Source: Ferrimonas senticii DSM 18821 (GTDB lineage Bacteria > Pseudomonadota > Gammaproteobacteria > Enterobacterales > Shewanellaceae). Taken from it: 64,000 nucleotides of DNA. This document shows, one piece after another, positions 47,309 through 56,055 of this stretch. A program made the translations under genes and the position numbers. The DNA lies in the NCBI RefSeq assembly GCF_000422665.1, contig NZ_AUGM01000001.1, positions 489,352-553,351 of the forward strand, in the 5' to 3' direction. The notes under the pieces were generated by a model. That model made no database searches. It was given only the letters and a program-made list of their open reading frames with translations, and was not told the origin of the DNA. Each line of letters opens with the position of its first letter. Within the stretch, counting starts at the first letter, position 1.

Positions 47309-49951
47309 CTAACTGGCGTCATTGCCTTGTTTTAACTTTTGGTATTTCTCATCCGCACGCAAGTCGCCAAAAGTCGGATGGTGTTCTAGCCGGCGCCAAT
47401 CAATGCCGCGGTCGCGCCAATTTTCAAGCCACTGCAGGGCCAAACGGCGCTCGCCCAGCACTTCATAGGACTCTATCAGGGCAAAGTGGTTAATCTGCTC
47501 CGGTACGCTGTAATCGATTAGCTTAGCGATGTAACGTTTCGACTGGTGGTGATCGCCCGCAATAGCATGCAACAGTGCCAATGATTCAATGGTGGTTAAA
47601 TCCAGCGGCATCGATTGATGAGCGCGTTGATGCAATTGAATGGCTTGAGTAAGCACGCTTTGCAGCGACTCGTTAGCGTCAGGCTGTCGATAGTAGGAAG
47701 CAAGCACGAAACCACTTAAAGCGCCTCGATCTTGGGGCCGCAATAACAGCGCCCGTTGAAATGAATCGACGGCTAACCGAAAGTCGCCATTATTTAGCGC
47801 CAACAAGCCTAAGTGGGAATAGGCGCTAAAATCATTGGCTTCCAGCGCAATAACCTGAAGCTGCTGTTGCGCCTGCTCCACTTGGCCTAAGTTCACCAAT
47901 GTGTTGGCTACATTGGTGCGCAGTTTAAGATCATCGGGCAATAGCGCTAACGCCTGCTTAAAGTGCTTCAACGCCTGTCGATAGTCCGCCCTTTCTGAGG
48001 CCAATACCCCTGCTAAATTAGGTACTCGCCAATCGTACGGAGCGACCAACTCGAACTCGCGCAGATAACGCTGCGCTCGTGGCACATTGCCTTGACGCAG
48101 ATGCGTGCGAACGATGCCATACAGCACGTCGACGTGGTTAGGATTATGCTCCCGTGCCATCTGATAAGCCGCCAGCGCTGAACCATATTCCTGCTTAATG
48201 GTGTAAATCTCGGCCAGTTCCAAGTAAGCGCCAAGCAGCTGGCTTTCCTGCTCTAGCGCTAAGTTTAGGCAGCGCATGGCACTGTCGAGCAATGATGGTG
48301 AACCCAGTTGCTCGAACTGCAACCGATAAACGGTCGCCTTTAAGACCTGTGCCGCAGGGTTACTTTCTAGCTGCATTGACGCGGCTAATTTAGCCTGAGC
48401 TTGCTCTAAGGCCGCGGTGTCCAAATTGAGTGGTCGCTCAGCACCGCCAATCAACGCTTTGGCTTGCACAAAAAGCTCGTAGGCGCGAGGATTTTGAAAC
48501 TGCAGCTTAACCAAGCGCTGGCTGACTCGTTCAACCCCCAAGTAATCGGCTAACTGCAAGCGCAGATCGGCGCTAATTCGGTGACGTTGCTGTTGGCTGT
48601 AGTGCCGTTGCCAAATCGCACGTTGCAGTAAGCCCCGCTTCAGAGCCAGTTCGACCAGATAGCCATCATTTTCGGTGGTGAGATTAACTCTGACAGCCAA
48701 ATTTTCCCCTGCAATTGGCTGGTTCTGCCACTCTTGGCCAAGATAGCTTAGCGCGGCGGAATTAGCGTCAATCGCTTTAAGCCACTGGTCAAGATCATCG
48801 GCAAGCGCCTGCTCCAGTGCCAGCGGCGTATCACTGATCTCGATGCTCAATCGCGGATGTTGCGGCAGTGATTGCGGTTGCAGTGACCAGAGCCACGCGG
48901 CTAAAGCAAAACCGGTTACGACCATACTGGCAACAGCTGTCTGCTTAACTCGGCGGCGCCGCCAACCTTGATCATCGTTAAAGGTTAATTTGGCCACCGC
49001 CGCTAATCGTTCGTCAGCATCAACAGTCAACAGCGCCAATAGCGCGTGATTAACCCACTCTGGGCCGGCTTGCTTCGAAGCGGCGGGATTTTGCGCCCAC
49101 ACAAAGGCGTTGACCTTATCAATCCAGCCCAGCTGTTGCGCCACATTCAATAACACCACCCCGGCTGACCAATAGTCACTGGCTGGCCCCAACTCCTCAC
49201 CGCGGATCTGCTCTGGGCTCATGTAACTGGTGGTGCCTATCACGGTATGGCTAAATTCGTCGGCTTGTGCCGCGACCGCCGCACCGAAATCCAGAATTTT
49301 CAGCGAATTATCCGGCAGGATCATCAGATTACTTGGCTTAATATCGCGGTGTACTACGTCACTGGCGTGGGCACTTCGAAGACCAGCAAGCAGCTGTCGC
49401 ATCCAATGGCGCACTTGAGACTCGGTCATCGAGTCGGAATCGAGCCATTGCTGCAGCGTCTGCCCTGGATAAAACGCCATCACAATGACATCTTGCCCCA
49501 GCTTGGTTTGGGTGACCTCGTAGATGGTGCCGATATTGCGATGCAATAAGCGGCTGGTGATCCGCGCCTCTTTCAACAAGCCGGTTCGGCCAACCGCCGA
49601 TAACGCCGAATTGGGCGCCAACAGCTTAATGGCGACTTCACGCTGAAGCCGTTTGTCCCACCCCTCATAAACCACGCCAACACCGCCGTGGCCAATAACC
49701 CGACGAATTTGATAATGGCCGATGCTGGTGCCGACTAAATCGTAGATGTCATCACCATCGGCTTCATCTAAGCCAAATAGTTGGCAATGAAACTGTTCGA
49801 AATATTTACTGCCACTGTCACTGACTGCAAGTAAACCCTCAAGCTCATCCCTAAGCTCCGGTTCAACTTGCTCTAACCACTGGGATAGGTGTTCTGGCGC
49901 GACAGTTAGCGCTTGATTGAAGCGCTTTTTGATCTGTGTGGTGCGTTCCAT
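47309..49951 (-). CDS. Membrane Ser/Thr protein kinase with C-terminal TPR repeats
   Basis: 880 residues. A Hanks-type kinase domain spans about 80-330: glycine loop GHGGVGVVYEG, Lys109 in VAIKLL, HRDIKPSN at 201-208, DFG at 221-223, and SPEQ in the activation/P+1 region. All key catalytic residues are present. A single hydrophobic helix (about 336-357) follows, then an extracytoplasmic region of about 520 residues. From about residue 480 onward this consists of TPR-like repeats (for example AYQMAREHNPNHVDVLYGIV, LKHFKQALALLPDDLKLRTN). Start 15 bp after the ECF sigma gene. Likely phosphorylates that sigma factor in response to an envelope signal sensed by the TPR part (inference). Confidence 0.88.
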   Translation of the reverse strand: MERTTQIKKRFNQALTVAPEHLSQWLEQVEPELRDELEGLLAVSDSGSKYFEQFHCQLFGLDEADGDDIYDLVGTSIGHYQIRRVIGHGGVGVVYEGWDKRLQREVAIKLLAPNSALSAVGRTGLLKEARITSRLLHRNIGTIYEVTQTKLGQDVIVMAFYPGQTLQQWLDSDSMTESQVRHWMRQLLAGLRSAHASDVVHRDIKPSNLMILPDNSLKILDFGAAVAAQADEFSHTVIGTTSYMSPEQIRGEELGPASDYWSAGVVLLNVAQQLGWIDKVNAFVWAQNPAASKQAGPEWVNHALLALLTVDADERLAAVAKLTFNDDQGWRRRRVKQTAVASMVVTGFALAAWLWSLQPQSLPQHPRLSIEISDTPLALEQALADDLDQWLKAIDANSAALSYLGQEWQNQPIAGENLAVRVNLTTENDGYLVELALKRGLLQRAIWQRHYSQQQRHRISADLRLQLADYLGVERVSQRLVKLQFQNPRAYELFVQAKALIGGAERPLNLDTAALEQAQAKLAASMQLESNPAAQVLKATVYRLQFEQLGSPSLLDSAMRCLNLALEQESQLLGAYLELAEIYTIKQEYGSALAAYQMAREHNPNHVDVLYGIVRTHLRQGNVPRAQRYLREFELVAPYDWRVPNLAGVLASERADYRQALKHFKQALALLPDDLKLRTNVANTLVNLGQVEQAQQQLQVIALEANDFSAYSHLGLLALNNGDFRLAVDSFQRALLLRPQDRGALSGFVLASYYRQPDANESLQSVLTQAIQLHQRAHQSMPLDLTTIESLALLHAIAGDHHQSKRYIAKLIDYSVPEQINHFALIESYEVLGERRLALQWLENWRDRGIDWRRLEHHPTFGDLRADEKYQKLKQGNDAS

Positions 49952-49966
49952 GCATCCAACCTGTCA

Positions 49967-50515
49967 TTACTGTTGCGTTACGTTTTTATACAACCACGTT
50001 TGCGCAAAGCTCCAATCTCGTTTAACCGTCGCCACCGAAACGCCTATCGCATCTGCCGTCTCGGCCAAGGTAAGGCCGCCGAAGATCCGATAAACCGCGA
50101 CATCGTGTTCCCGCGGGTAACGTTCTTGAAAGCGTTTCAGGGCATCGTCAATCTCGGCAATCTGGTCAAGTTGGCTCTGACTAATAAATTGACTTAAATC
50201 AACGCCGTCGCTGTCGCGCTTGCCCGCCTGCTTTTGCCGCAGATAATCGATCAAAACGTGGCGCATCGCCTTGCTGGCTGCCGCCAGGAAGTGACCTTCG
50301 TTGTTGTATCGATGGCTGCCAGCGGCAAATTTGGCATAGGCTTCATGGATCAGCGCGCGCGAATCTAACGTGGCGCAATAGGGCAAGCGGCTTTTGACTG
50401 AACGAGCTCGTAGACGCAACTGCTGATACAACAGTACTGCCATCTTGTCGCCAGCAAACCCTGCATGATCACCTTCCCTGTTCTCTGACTGCAGTGTTGT
50501 TACCGGTTGTCCCAT
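49967..50515 (-). CDS. ECF sigma factor of the kinase-linked (ECF43-like) type
   Basis: 182 residues. Region 2 is at about 50-98 (LIHEAYAKFAAG...HFLAAASKAMRHVLIDYLRQK) and region 4 at 120-180, with the helix-turn-helix GLTLAETADAIGVSVATVKR. The 'HEAY...HFLAAAxxAMRxxLIDxLR' pattern is that of the Sigma70_ECF group usually encoded beside Ser/Thr kinases. The acidic DAED-type patch used by most ECF factors to hold RNA polymerase is not seen in region 2.2; Ser67 and neighbouring polar residues lie there instead. No anti-sigma gene is nearby. First gene of the sigma-kinase pair. Confidence 0.85.
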   Translation of the reverse strand: MGQPVTTLQSENREGDHAGFAGDKMAVLLYQQLRLRARSVKSRLPYCATLDSRALIHEAYAKFAAGSHRYNNEGHFLAAASKAMRHVLIDYLRQKQAGKRDSDGVDLSQFISQSQLDQIAEIDDALKRFQERYPREHDVAVYRIFGGLTLAETADAIGVSVATVKRDWSFAQTWLYKNVTQQ

Positions 50516-50553
50516 TTTTTCGGTTCCTTGATTGGCTCCCGCTTCGATTTAAC

Positions 50554-50582
50554 ATTTTGACAACAACTCATTGCATGTCAAA
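50554..50582 (-). promoter_or_regulatory. Inverted repeat / candidate promoter of the sigma-kinase unit
   Basis: TTTGACA (50556-50562) and TGTCAAA (50576-50582) form an inverted repeat with 13 bases between. On the minus strand TTGACA (-35) lies 16 bases before CAAAAT (a fair -10), about 40 bases before the sigma gene. Either reading, an operator or a housekeeping promoter, is inference. Confidence 0.4.
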
Positions 50583-50759
50583 GGGTTTTCAAATCACCCG
50601 CCTCTTCATTTGATAATCAAGCGCAATGATCGGCAAATATTGGTCGAGTTAACACTCTTTGCGGTCATTGCTAGACAGTGCACAGAAACGCAAGTAGATT
50701 CCGCCAACTCAGATTTACTGGGGCTTCCTGCCCTACCCGTGTTCATTCTAGGAGTACCG

Positions 50760-51662
50760 ATGGTTCACGTATTCGGCCATATGAGCCCAGACAGCGACAG
50801 CATCTGTAGTGCTGTTATCGCCGCTAACTGGCTAAACCACCGTGGTTTTGATGCCACCGCCTTCCGTCCTGGCGAAGCCAGCCGTGAAACCTGCTTTATT
50901 TTCGAAGCCGCTGGCGTTGAGCTGCCACAAGAACTGAACAAGCCACTGGCGGGCGAGCGCGTTTACCTGGTGGACTTCTGTGAGCAAGAGCAAGGCCCTG
51001 CCGATCTGGCCGAGGCGATTCTGGTTGGTTTGGTGGATCACCACCGCATGGGCACCCTGCAAAGCAATGGTCCGTTAGAAGCGTGGATGATGCCACTGGG
51101 TTCTACCGCATCGGTACTGTTCGAGTTGTACCAGATCCACGGTGTTGAGCTGACCAAGCCACTGGCAACGTTGATGCTGGGTGCGCTGCTGTCTGACACC
51201 GTTGGTCTGAAGTCGCCAACCACCACCCCACGTGACATCGAACTGGTTGATCTGCTAGCGCCAATTGCCGACGTTAACGTTGAACAGTTCACCGCAGAAC
51301 TGCTGGTAGCGAAGACCGACATCAACGGCATGTCTGTTGAAGAACTGCTGAACAAAGACGTAAAAGGCTTTGAGTTTGGTGGCAAGACTCTGACTGTTGG
51401 CCAGCTGGAACTGGCGGACTTCGCCCAAACCGAAGCGCTGCTGCCTGAACTGCAAGCGGCGCTGGAGCAAACCGCGGCGAGCAATGGTAAAGACGTTGCC
51501 GTGCTGATGCTAACCAACATCCGCAGCGAACAGACTCGCCTGCTGGTTGCCGGTCCGGCGGCGCAGATGCTGATCGATGCCAACAACGAATTGGTGTTTG
51601 AAAAGTGCCTAAGCCGTAAGAAGCAGATGCTGCCTTGGCTAAACGGCGTATTTACCGCCTAA
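50760..51662 (+). CDS. ppaC: Manganese-dependent inorganic pyrophosphatase (DHH family)
   Basis: 300 residues. Metal ligands are in FGHMSPDSDSIC at the start, YLVDFCEQ, and the DHH motif LVDHHRMGT. The C-terminal DHHA2 domain ends in the SRKKQMLPWL segment with the Arg/Lys residues that hold pyrophosphate. The start ATG 50760 has TAGGAG in front; 63 upstream codons are open but do not look coding. Family II enzymes replace or supplement Ppa. Confidence 0.93.
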   Translation: MVHVFGHMSPDSDSICSAVIAANWLNHRGFDATAFRPGEASRETCFIFEAAGVELPQELNKPLAGERVYLVDFCEQEQGPADLAEAILVGLVDHHRMGTLQSNGPLEAWMMPLGSTASVLFELYQIHGVELTKPLATLMLGALLSDTVGLKSPTTTPRDIELVDLLAPIADVNVEQFTAELLVAKTDINGMSVEELLNKDVKGFEFGGKTLTVGQLELADFAQTEALLPELQAALEQTAASNGKDVAVLMLTNIRSEQTRLLVAGPAAQMLIDANNELVFEKCLSRKKQMLPWLNGVFTA

Positions 51663-51682
51663 TCGGTGAAATTATCGCTGAC

Positions 51683-51716
51683 TAAACCCCGCCCCGTGCG
51701 GGGTTTATTGTTTTTT
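51683..51716 (+). terminator. Terminator after ppaC
   Basis: A 10-bp stem TAAACCCCGC/GCGGGGTTTA is followed by TTGTTTTTT. Confidence 0.92.
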
Positions 51717-51766
51717 GCCGGTCAACGGTTAAGCTAAAGCCAACATATGTACATTTATACAGTCTC

Positions 51767-52663
51767 GTGAATTCAGTCAGCGAATCTCAATTATCTTTAC
51801 TTAAGCGACAGTTTGAGCACGCCCTTAATCATCGACGCACCCTGCTTGATACCCTCGCCAGCCACGCACCAGCCCAAGCGCAACTGCAGCAGTTGCCATT
51901 GTGGCTGCAAACTCGGCCATTGGAGAAAATTGAACAGATCGTCCCAGAGCAAATTGCCGGCATTGATGCCCATCCGGCACTTATCAGTGCCCTGAATGAT
52001 CTCTATCGGCGCGATGATGATCTGCAAAGCCAAAAAGTGCGGCGTTATCCCGGCTTGGTTCGCTTTGCCGCAGTGCAGCAACAGTCACTGATCGCTGATG
52101 CACAACAGTTACAGCAATCACTGGCCGAATTTAAAGAGCACCTTCATCAAGCCACCGCGCCCTATAGCAACAAGCAAGATCTGCGCTTTGAACTGCTGCA
52201 CCAATTCGCGCCGAACCTAATCACCATGCATTTTTATCGCGCCCCGGTGATGCTTGCCGCTGAGGTACGGCGCGTACGGTTTGCATGGGTTGGTAAGCGG
52301 ATTATCGCCAAAACCACCAAGGCCGAGATATTGCAGCGCTTAGAAAACAGCTTGGTGCATCCGGGTAAACTGATCCATGACATTCCAGCTTGGAATCGCT
52401 GCGTTAGTGACGAAATTCGCGCCATTCAGTCGCTGCCAGCCAATGTTGAACTGCGCATCGATCGTCCCGGCGGTTTGCGGCCAACTGCCTTTGTGCAATA
52501 TACCGATGGCCGTCGCTGGCAGACACCGGCCAACCTGCCACTGCTGTGCGCGCAAGATGCACCGATTGAGGTGGTATCACTGCCAAACTGGCAGCAAAAA
52601 GCGTTTCCCGAAGCCAAGGGTGAACAACTGATCCCGCGCCTTCATCTGTATCGGATTAACTAA
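51767..52663 (+). CDS. tus: Replication terminus site-binding protein Tus
   Basis: 298 residues, related along its length to E. coli Tus (309). Clear matches are the RFAWVGKRIIAKTTKAEILQ segment (E. coli RFGWANKHIIKN...), the preceding HFYRAPVML, the LPANVELRIDRPG segment and the C-terminal IPRLHLY. Tus binds Ter sites and blocks DnaB helicase from one side, trapping forks in the terminus. GTG at 51767 is the likely start, with no good ribosome binding site, consistent with low expression. The 3' end overlaps the convergent exporter gene by 8 bases. Confidence 0.88.
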   Translation: MNSVSESQLSLLKRQFEHALNHRRTLLDTLASHAPAQAQLQQLPLWLQTRPLEKIEQIVPEQIAGIDAHPALISALNDLYRRDDDLQSQKVRRYPGLVRFAAVQQQSLIADAQQLQQSLAEFKEHLHQATAPYSNKQDLRFELLHQFAPNLITMHFYRAPVMLAAEVRRVRFAWVGKRIIAKTTKAEILQRLENSLVHPGKLIHDIPAWNRCVSDEIRAIQSLPANVELRIDRPGGLRPTAFVQYTDGRRWQTPANLPLLCAQDAPIEVVSLPNWQQKAFPEAKGEQLIPRLHLYRIN

Positions 52664-54437
52664 TCGACGACTGTTGCAACTGCCATAATCGTTGATAGGC
52701 ACCGCCAGCGGCCAGCAACTGCTGGTGGTTACCGCGCTCGATAATTTGTCCCGCATCGATCACCAAGATCTCATCGGCATCGACAATGGTCGACAAACGA
52801 TGGGCGATCACCAAGGTGGTTTGTCGCTGCGACACCTCACTCAGGGCCGTTAAGATCGCCCGCTCCGAGTCGCTATCCAATGATGAGGTGGCCTCATCAA
52901 ACAACATCACCCGTGGTCGTTTCAGCACCGCTCGAGCAATCGCCACCCGCTGTTTTTCACCACCAGAGAGTTTCAGGCCGCGTTCACCCACTTTGGTATT
53001 GACGCCATCGACCAAGCGCGCCACAAACTGATCTAAATGGGCGATTTTTAGCGCCTGCATCACCTCGTCATCGCTGGCATCAAGCCGGCCATAACGGACA
53101 TTTTCTAGGATCGAGTCGTTAAACAACACGGTGTCTTGCGGCACCACCGCAATAGCGCGGCGCAGCGAATGTTGGGTTACCGCAGTGACCGGTTGGTCAT
53201 CAATCAGCACCGTACCGCTATCGCAGTCGTAAAACCGCAACAACAGTTTAGCGATGGTCGATTTGCCAGCCCCACTGGCGCCCACTAACGCAATCTTCTG
53301 TTTCGGTTTGGCGGTAAAACTTAAGCCGCTCAAAATTTGGCGGTCGCTGTGATAGCCAAACTGAACATCGCGAAACTCAACCTGCCCCGCTCCGGCAGCG
53401 AGCGATTTTGCATCGACGGCATCGGCCACCTGCGGTTTCACCGCCAGCAGGTTAAACATCTTTTCGATGTTGGCGAGGCTGCCTTTCATCTCTCGATACA
53501 CAAAGCCTAGGAACCCCAGTGGCATAAACACCTGCATCATAAAGGCATTAATCAAGGCAAAATCGCCAAGGGTCATGCTGCCCGCAAGTACGTCGTTGGC
53601 GGCCAGTACCAGTGCAGCGGTCATGGCGATGGCGATAATCAGGCTTTGACCGGCATTTAGGGCAAACAAGCTTAAGCGGTTTTGGCGGCGGGCAAGCTCC
53701 CACTGCGCCAACCCCTGATCGTAGGCCGCCGCTTCCGACCGCTCGTTGGCGAAATACTTAACGGTTTCAAAGTTGATCAAGCTGTCGATGGCACGGGTGC
53801 TACTGGCGGACTCCGCTTCATTCATCTTGCGGACAAAGCCGGTACGCCATTCGGTCGCCACCAGCGAAAAGCCGATGTAGATCACCACCGCAGTGGCGAC
53901 GATCACCGCAAAACCTGCATGGTAGTTGTACCACAACAAGCCGATCACCAAGCCCACTTCCAGCAGAGTTGGCACAATATTGAACACCATAAAACGCATC
54001 AAAAAACTGATGCCATTGACGCCGCGCTCAATATCACGAGAGAGACCGCCAGTTTGGCGATCTAAGTGAAACGCCATATCGAGCGAGTGCAGATGTTCAA
54101 AGACCTGCAGACCGACTCGGCGCATCGCCCGCTCGGTAACCCGGCCAAACAGGGTGTCACGGATCTCACCCAAAAGTACGTTTAGAAAGCGTAAGCCGCC
54201 GTAGGCCAACAGCAATCCCAGCGGCAACGCCAGGGTTTGCGCTAATCGTTGACCGTCGAGGTTATCGATCACCTCTTTAAGCAGAAATGGCAGGCCGACA
54301 CTGGCAAGTTTGGCCGCAATCAAACAACTCATCGCCAGCGCAATTCGGCCACGAAACTCTAATAGGTAGGGAAAAAGCTGTCCAAGAACTCGCCAATTAA
54401 CTTCGGAGTAATGAACATTGGTACGGGCGCCGCGCAT
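52656..54437 (-). CDS. Atm1/HMT1-type ABC exporter (half-transporter)
   Basis: 593 residues: six transmembrane helices (about 25-310), then an ATPase with Walker A GASGAGKST, signature LSGGEKQR and Walker B VMLFDEATSSLD. The segment SLINFETVKYFANERSEAAAYD is the hallmark of the Atm1 subfamily, which exports glutathione-linked sulfur compounds or metal-glutathione conjugates. ATG 54437 is preferred over the in-frame TTG three bases earlier. btuF lies 66 bp upstream on the same strand. Confidence 0.88.
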   Translation of the reverse strand: MRGARTNVHYSEVNWRVLGQLFPYLLEFRGRIALAMSCLIAAKLASVGLPFLLKEVIDNLDGQRLAQTLALPLGLLLAYGGLRFLNVLLGEIRDTLFGRVTERAMRRVGLQVFEHLHSLDMAFHLDRQTGGLSRDIERGVNGISFLMRFMVFNIVPTLLEVGLVIGLLWYNYHAGFAVIVATAVVIYIGFSLVATEWRTGFVRKMNEAESASSTRAIDSLINFETVKYFANERSEAAAYDQGLAQWELARRQNRLSLFALNAGQSLIIAIAMTAALVLAANDVLAGSMTLGDFALINAFMMQVFMPLGFLGFVYREMKGSLANIEKMFNLLAVKPQVADAVDAKSLAAGAGQVEFRDVQFGYHSDRQILSGLSFTAKPKQKIALVGASGAGKSTIAKLLLRFYDCDSGTVLIDDQPVTAVTQHSLRRAIAVVPQDTVLFNDSILENVRYGRLDASDDEVMQALKIAHLDQFVARLVDGVNTKVGERGLKLSGGEKQRVAIARAVLKRPRVMLFDEATSSLDSDSERAILTALSEVSQRQTTLVIAHRLSTIVDADEILVIDAGQIIERGNHQQLLAAGGAYQRLWQLQQSSIS

Positions 54438-54506
54438 CAAACTTGCCTAACGATTTGTGATGCGTGGCACTTTAGCACATCGCCCGCTGTCACTGGGTTT
54501 TACAGC

Positions 54507-55343
54507 TTATGGTGATTCTAACTGCGATGCGGCGGCGTGCTTAATTAGGTGACACAGCTGTGCCATTCCCTCGATGGTGCGCGGTCCCATTCGGTGCACC
54601 AGATCGCCATCGATGGTATGGATCTGCTGTTTGGCCACGGCCGGGATCTCCGGCCATTGCGACCACGACACCGCTTCTTGGTTGGCAAACTCTGAATGAG
54701 TTGGTTTGATGATTAACTGCGGCTGACGATCAATCACCTGCTCAATATTGACCTGCGGATAGTCCGCCAGCGAACCGGCAAAGATGTTATCGCCACCACA
54801 CAGGATCAGCATATCCGCCAGCCAACCATTAGATACGGTCGTCAGTGGTTCCGGCCAAACTTGGTAAAACAATGGTACGGGGGTGGTCGGCGCCGCAGCA
54901 ATCAGCGCCGCTAGCTTGGTTTCAACTTCTGACGCAAGTTGCCGCGCCGTGGTTTCATTTCCCAGCGCTTGTCCAAGCTCAATCAATTTCTTAGGCAAAT
55001 CACGCATCGTTGCCGCCCCGCTGTCGATGATCGGCACATCGAGTAACGCAAGCTGCTGCAGTTGCTGCGGCGCGGTGTCGGCCAGCGACAACACCACCGC
55101 ATCCGGTGCCAACAGCAATAACTGCTCGATATCCAAATGGTTGTAGCTGCCCACCCGCTTAATCGCTTTCGCCGCTTCAGGGAAGTCGGCATAAGCCACC
55201 GTGGCGATAATCTTCTCCCCTGCGCCCAGCGCAAACACCATCTCTACCGAGCTTGGCGACAGCGCGGCAATCCGCTCTGGTGCAGCAAGAACTAATGACG
55301 GAAGCAGACCAAGTAACGGCAACAAACGCAGGGCAGGTTTCAT
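54507..55343 (-). CDS. btuF: Vitamin B12-binding protein BtuF
   Basis: 278-residue periplasmic cobalamin-binding protein. A signal peptide spans about residues 1-20 (cut after LVLA), then ERIAALSPSSVEMVFALGAG, the long-helix-linked two-lobe fold, and YQVWPEPLTTVSNGWL, the BtuF segment bearing the Trp that contacts corrin. No btuC/btuD gene and no recognisable cobalamin riboswitch are adjacent. Confidence 0.88.
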   Translation of the reverse strand: MKPALRLLPLLGLLPSLVLAAPERIAALSPSSVEMVFALGAGEKIIATVAYADFPEAAKAIKRVGSYNHLDIEQLLLLAPDAVVLSLADTAPQQLQQLALLDVPIIDSGAATMRDLPKKLIELGQALGNETTARQLASEVETKLAALIAAAPTTPVPLFYQVWPEPLTTVSNGWLADMLILCGGDNIFAGSLADYPQVNIEQVIDRQPQLIIKPTHSEFANQEAVSWSQWPEIPAVAKQQIHTIDGDLVHRMGPRTIEGMAQLCHLIKHAAASQLESP

Positions 55344-55515
55344 ATAAGGCTCATAGTTTCAGATAGCTGCGCAAGCTTACCTGAAATCAATCAAGGCTGC
55401 AGAACGCGGCAACTGGCTGACAATCCAGCAATCGATCACACCATGTCGTACTAAGCGCAGTTTTTCTGGGTGCAAACTGCTAGCATTGGCTCAGTTCAAC
55501 TCGCACTGGAAACTT

Positions 55516-55812
55516 ATGGACGCTCTATTTGAAACCAAAGCCAACGATGAATTGGTGTGCCTGATCCTGCATGCTCAGCATCTGATCAACGCGAAAACCC
55601 TATACCGCCAAGATATCACCAGCCAGTTTGAGGAGATCTTTGAACAGCAGGATCAGCAGATCCTTTGTCCAGTGACCAACACCGTGGTGGAACTGGCCGA
55701 GTTCGACAACTGGCTAGCTAAACTGCAAACCGCAGAGTCCCGCGCCGAGATGGGTGATGTGGCGTTTGTGGCAGTAGTCACCATCAATCAACTGTGGGTA
55801 TTGGGCAAGTAA
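55516..55812 (+). CDS. Small hypothetical protein
   Basis: 98 residues, acidic, starting MDALFETKANDELVCLILHA, with two scattered cysteines and no membrane segment. Family not recognised. The ATG at 55516 is preferred over the open extension to 55486. A terminator follows. It is placed relative to tRNA-Ser copy B as the DUF2750 gene is to copy A, but the two proteins do not look alike. Confidence 0.6.
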   Translation: MDALFETKANDELVCLILHAQHLINAKTLYRQDITSQFEEIFEQQDQQILCPVTNTVVELAEFDNWLAKLQTAESRAEMGDVAFVAVVTINQLWVLGK

Positions 55813-55835
55813 GCCTAATCGTTACCACTGATTGA

Positions 55836-55863
55836 TAAAACCCGCCAATCGGCGGGTTTTTGC
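55836..55863 (+). terminator. Terminator after the 98-residue protein gene
   Basis: AAAACCCGCC/GGCGGGTTTTT stem with a short loop and T-run. Confidence 0.92.
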
Positions 55864-55881
55864 TTTTTACTTACAGCATTC

Positions 55882-55993
55882 AGCTGATAGTGTTTAGTTG
55901 TCGGCCAGAGCAAGAGCAGGTTGTTGATTTGAATCCACGCCATCAATAGCCCGCCGCTTTTAACTGGTGACTAGCGACTAAATACTGATAACT
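55882..55993. repeat. Small element with terminal inverted repeats, copy B (diverged)
   Basis: Its ends (55882-55900 and 55975-55993) are inverted with about 13 of 19 matches. The right end ACTGGT..CTAGCGACTAAATACTGATAACTTTT aligns with copy A's right end. Same length and same position relative to the tRNA-Ser repeat as copy A. Confidence 0.4.
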
Positions 55994-56012
55994 TTTGCAC
56001 GCCGAAAACGAG

Positions 56013-56038
56013 AAACCCCAGCACTAAGGCTAGGGTTT
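56013..56038 (-). terminator. Terminator-like hairpin distal to repeat B
   Basis: AAACCCCAGC/GCTAGGGTTT with one mismatch; a diverged copy of the hairpin at 46023-46048. Confidence 0.6.
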
Positions 56039-56055
56039 GGCTAATTTGGCATAGC

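Noticed and set aside
51734-51749. Ter-like site in the tus promoter (minus strand CATATGTTGGCTTTAG)
   Set aside because: Only ATGTTG and a trailing TA fit. The essential TAAC part of the core is missing, unlike TerB at E. coli tus.
55344-55515. Cobalamin riboswitch before btuF
   Set aside because: I looked for the conserved B12-box and the multi-stem layout on the minus strand and could not find them; the leader is also short.
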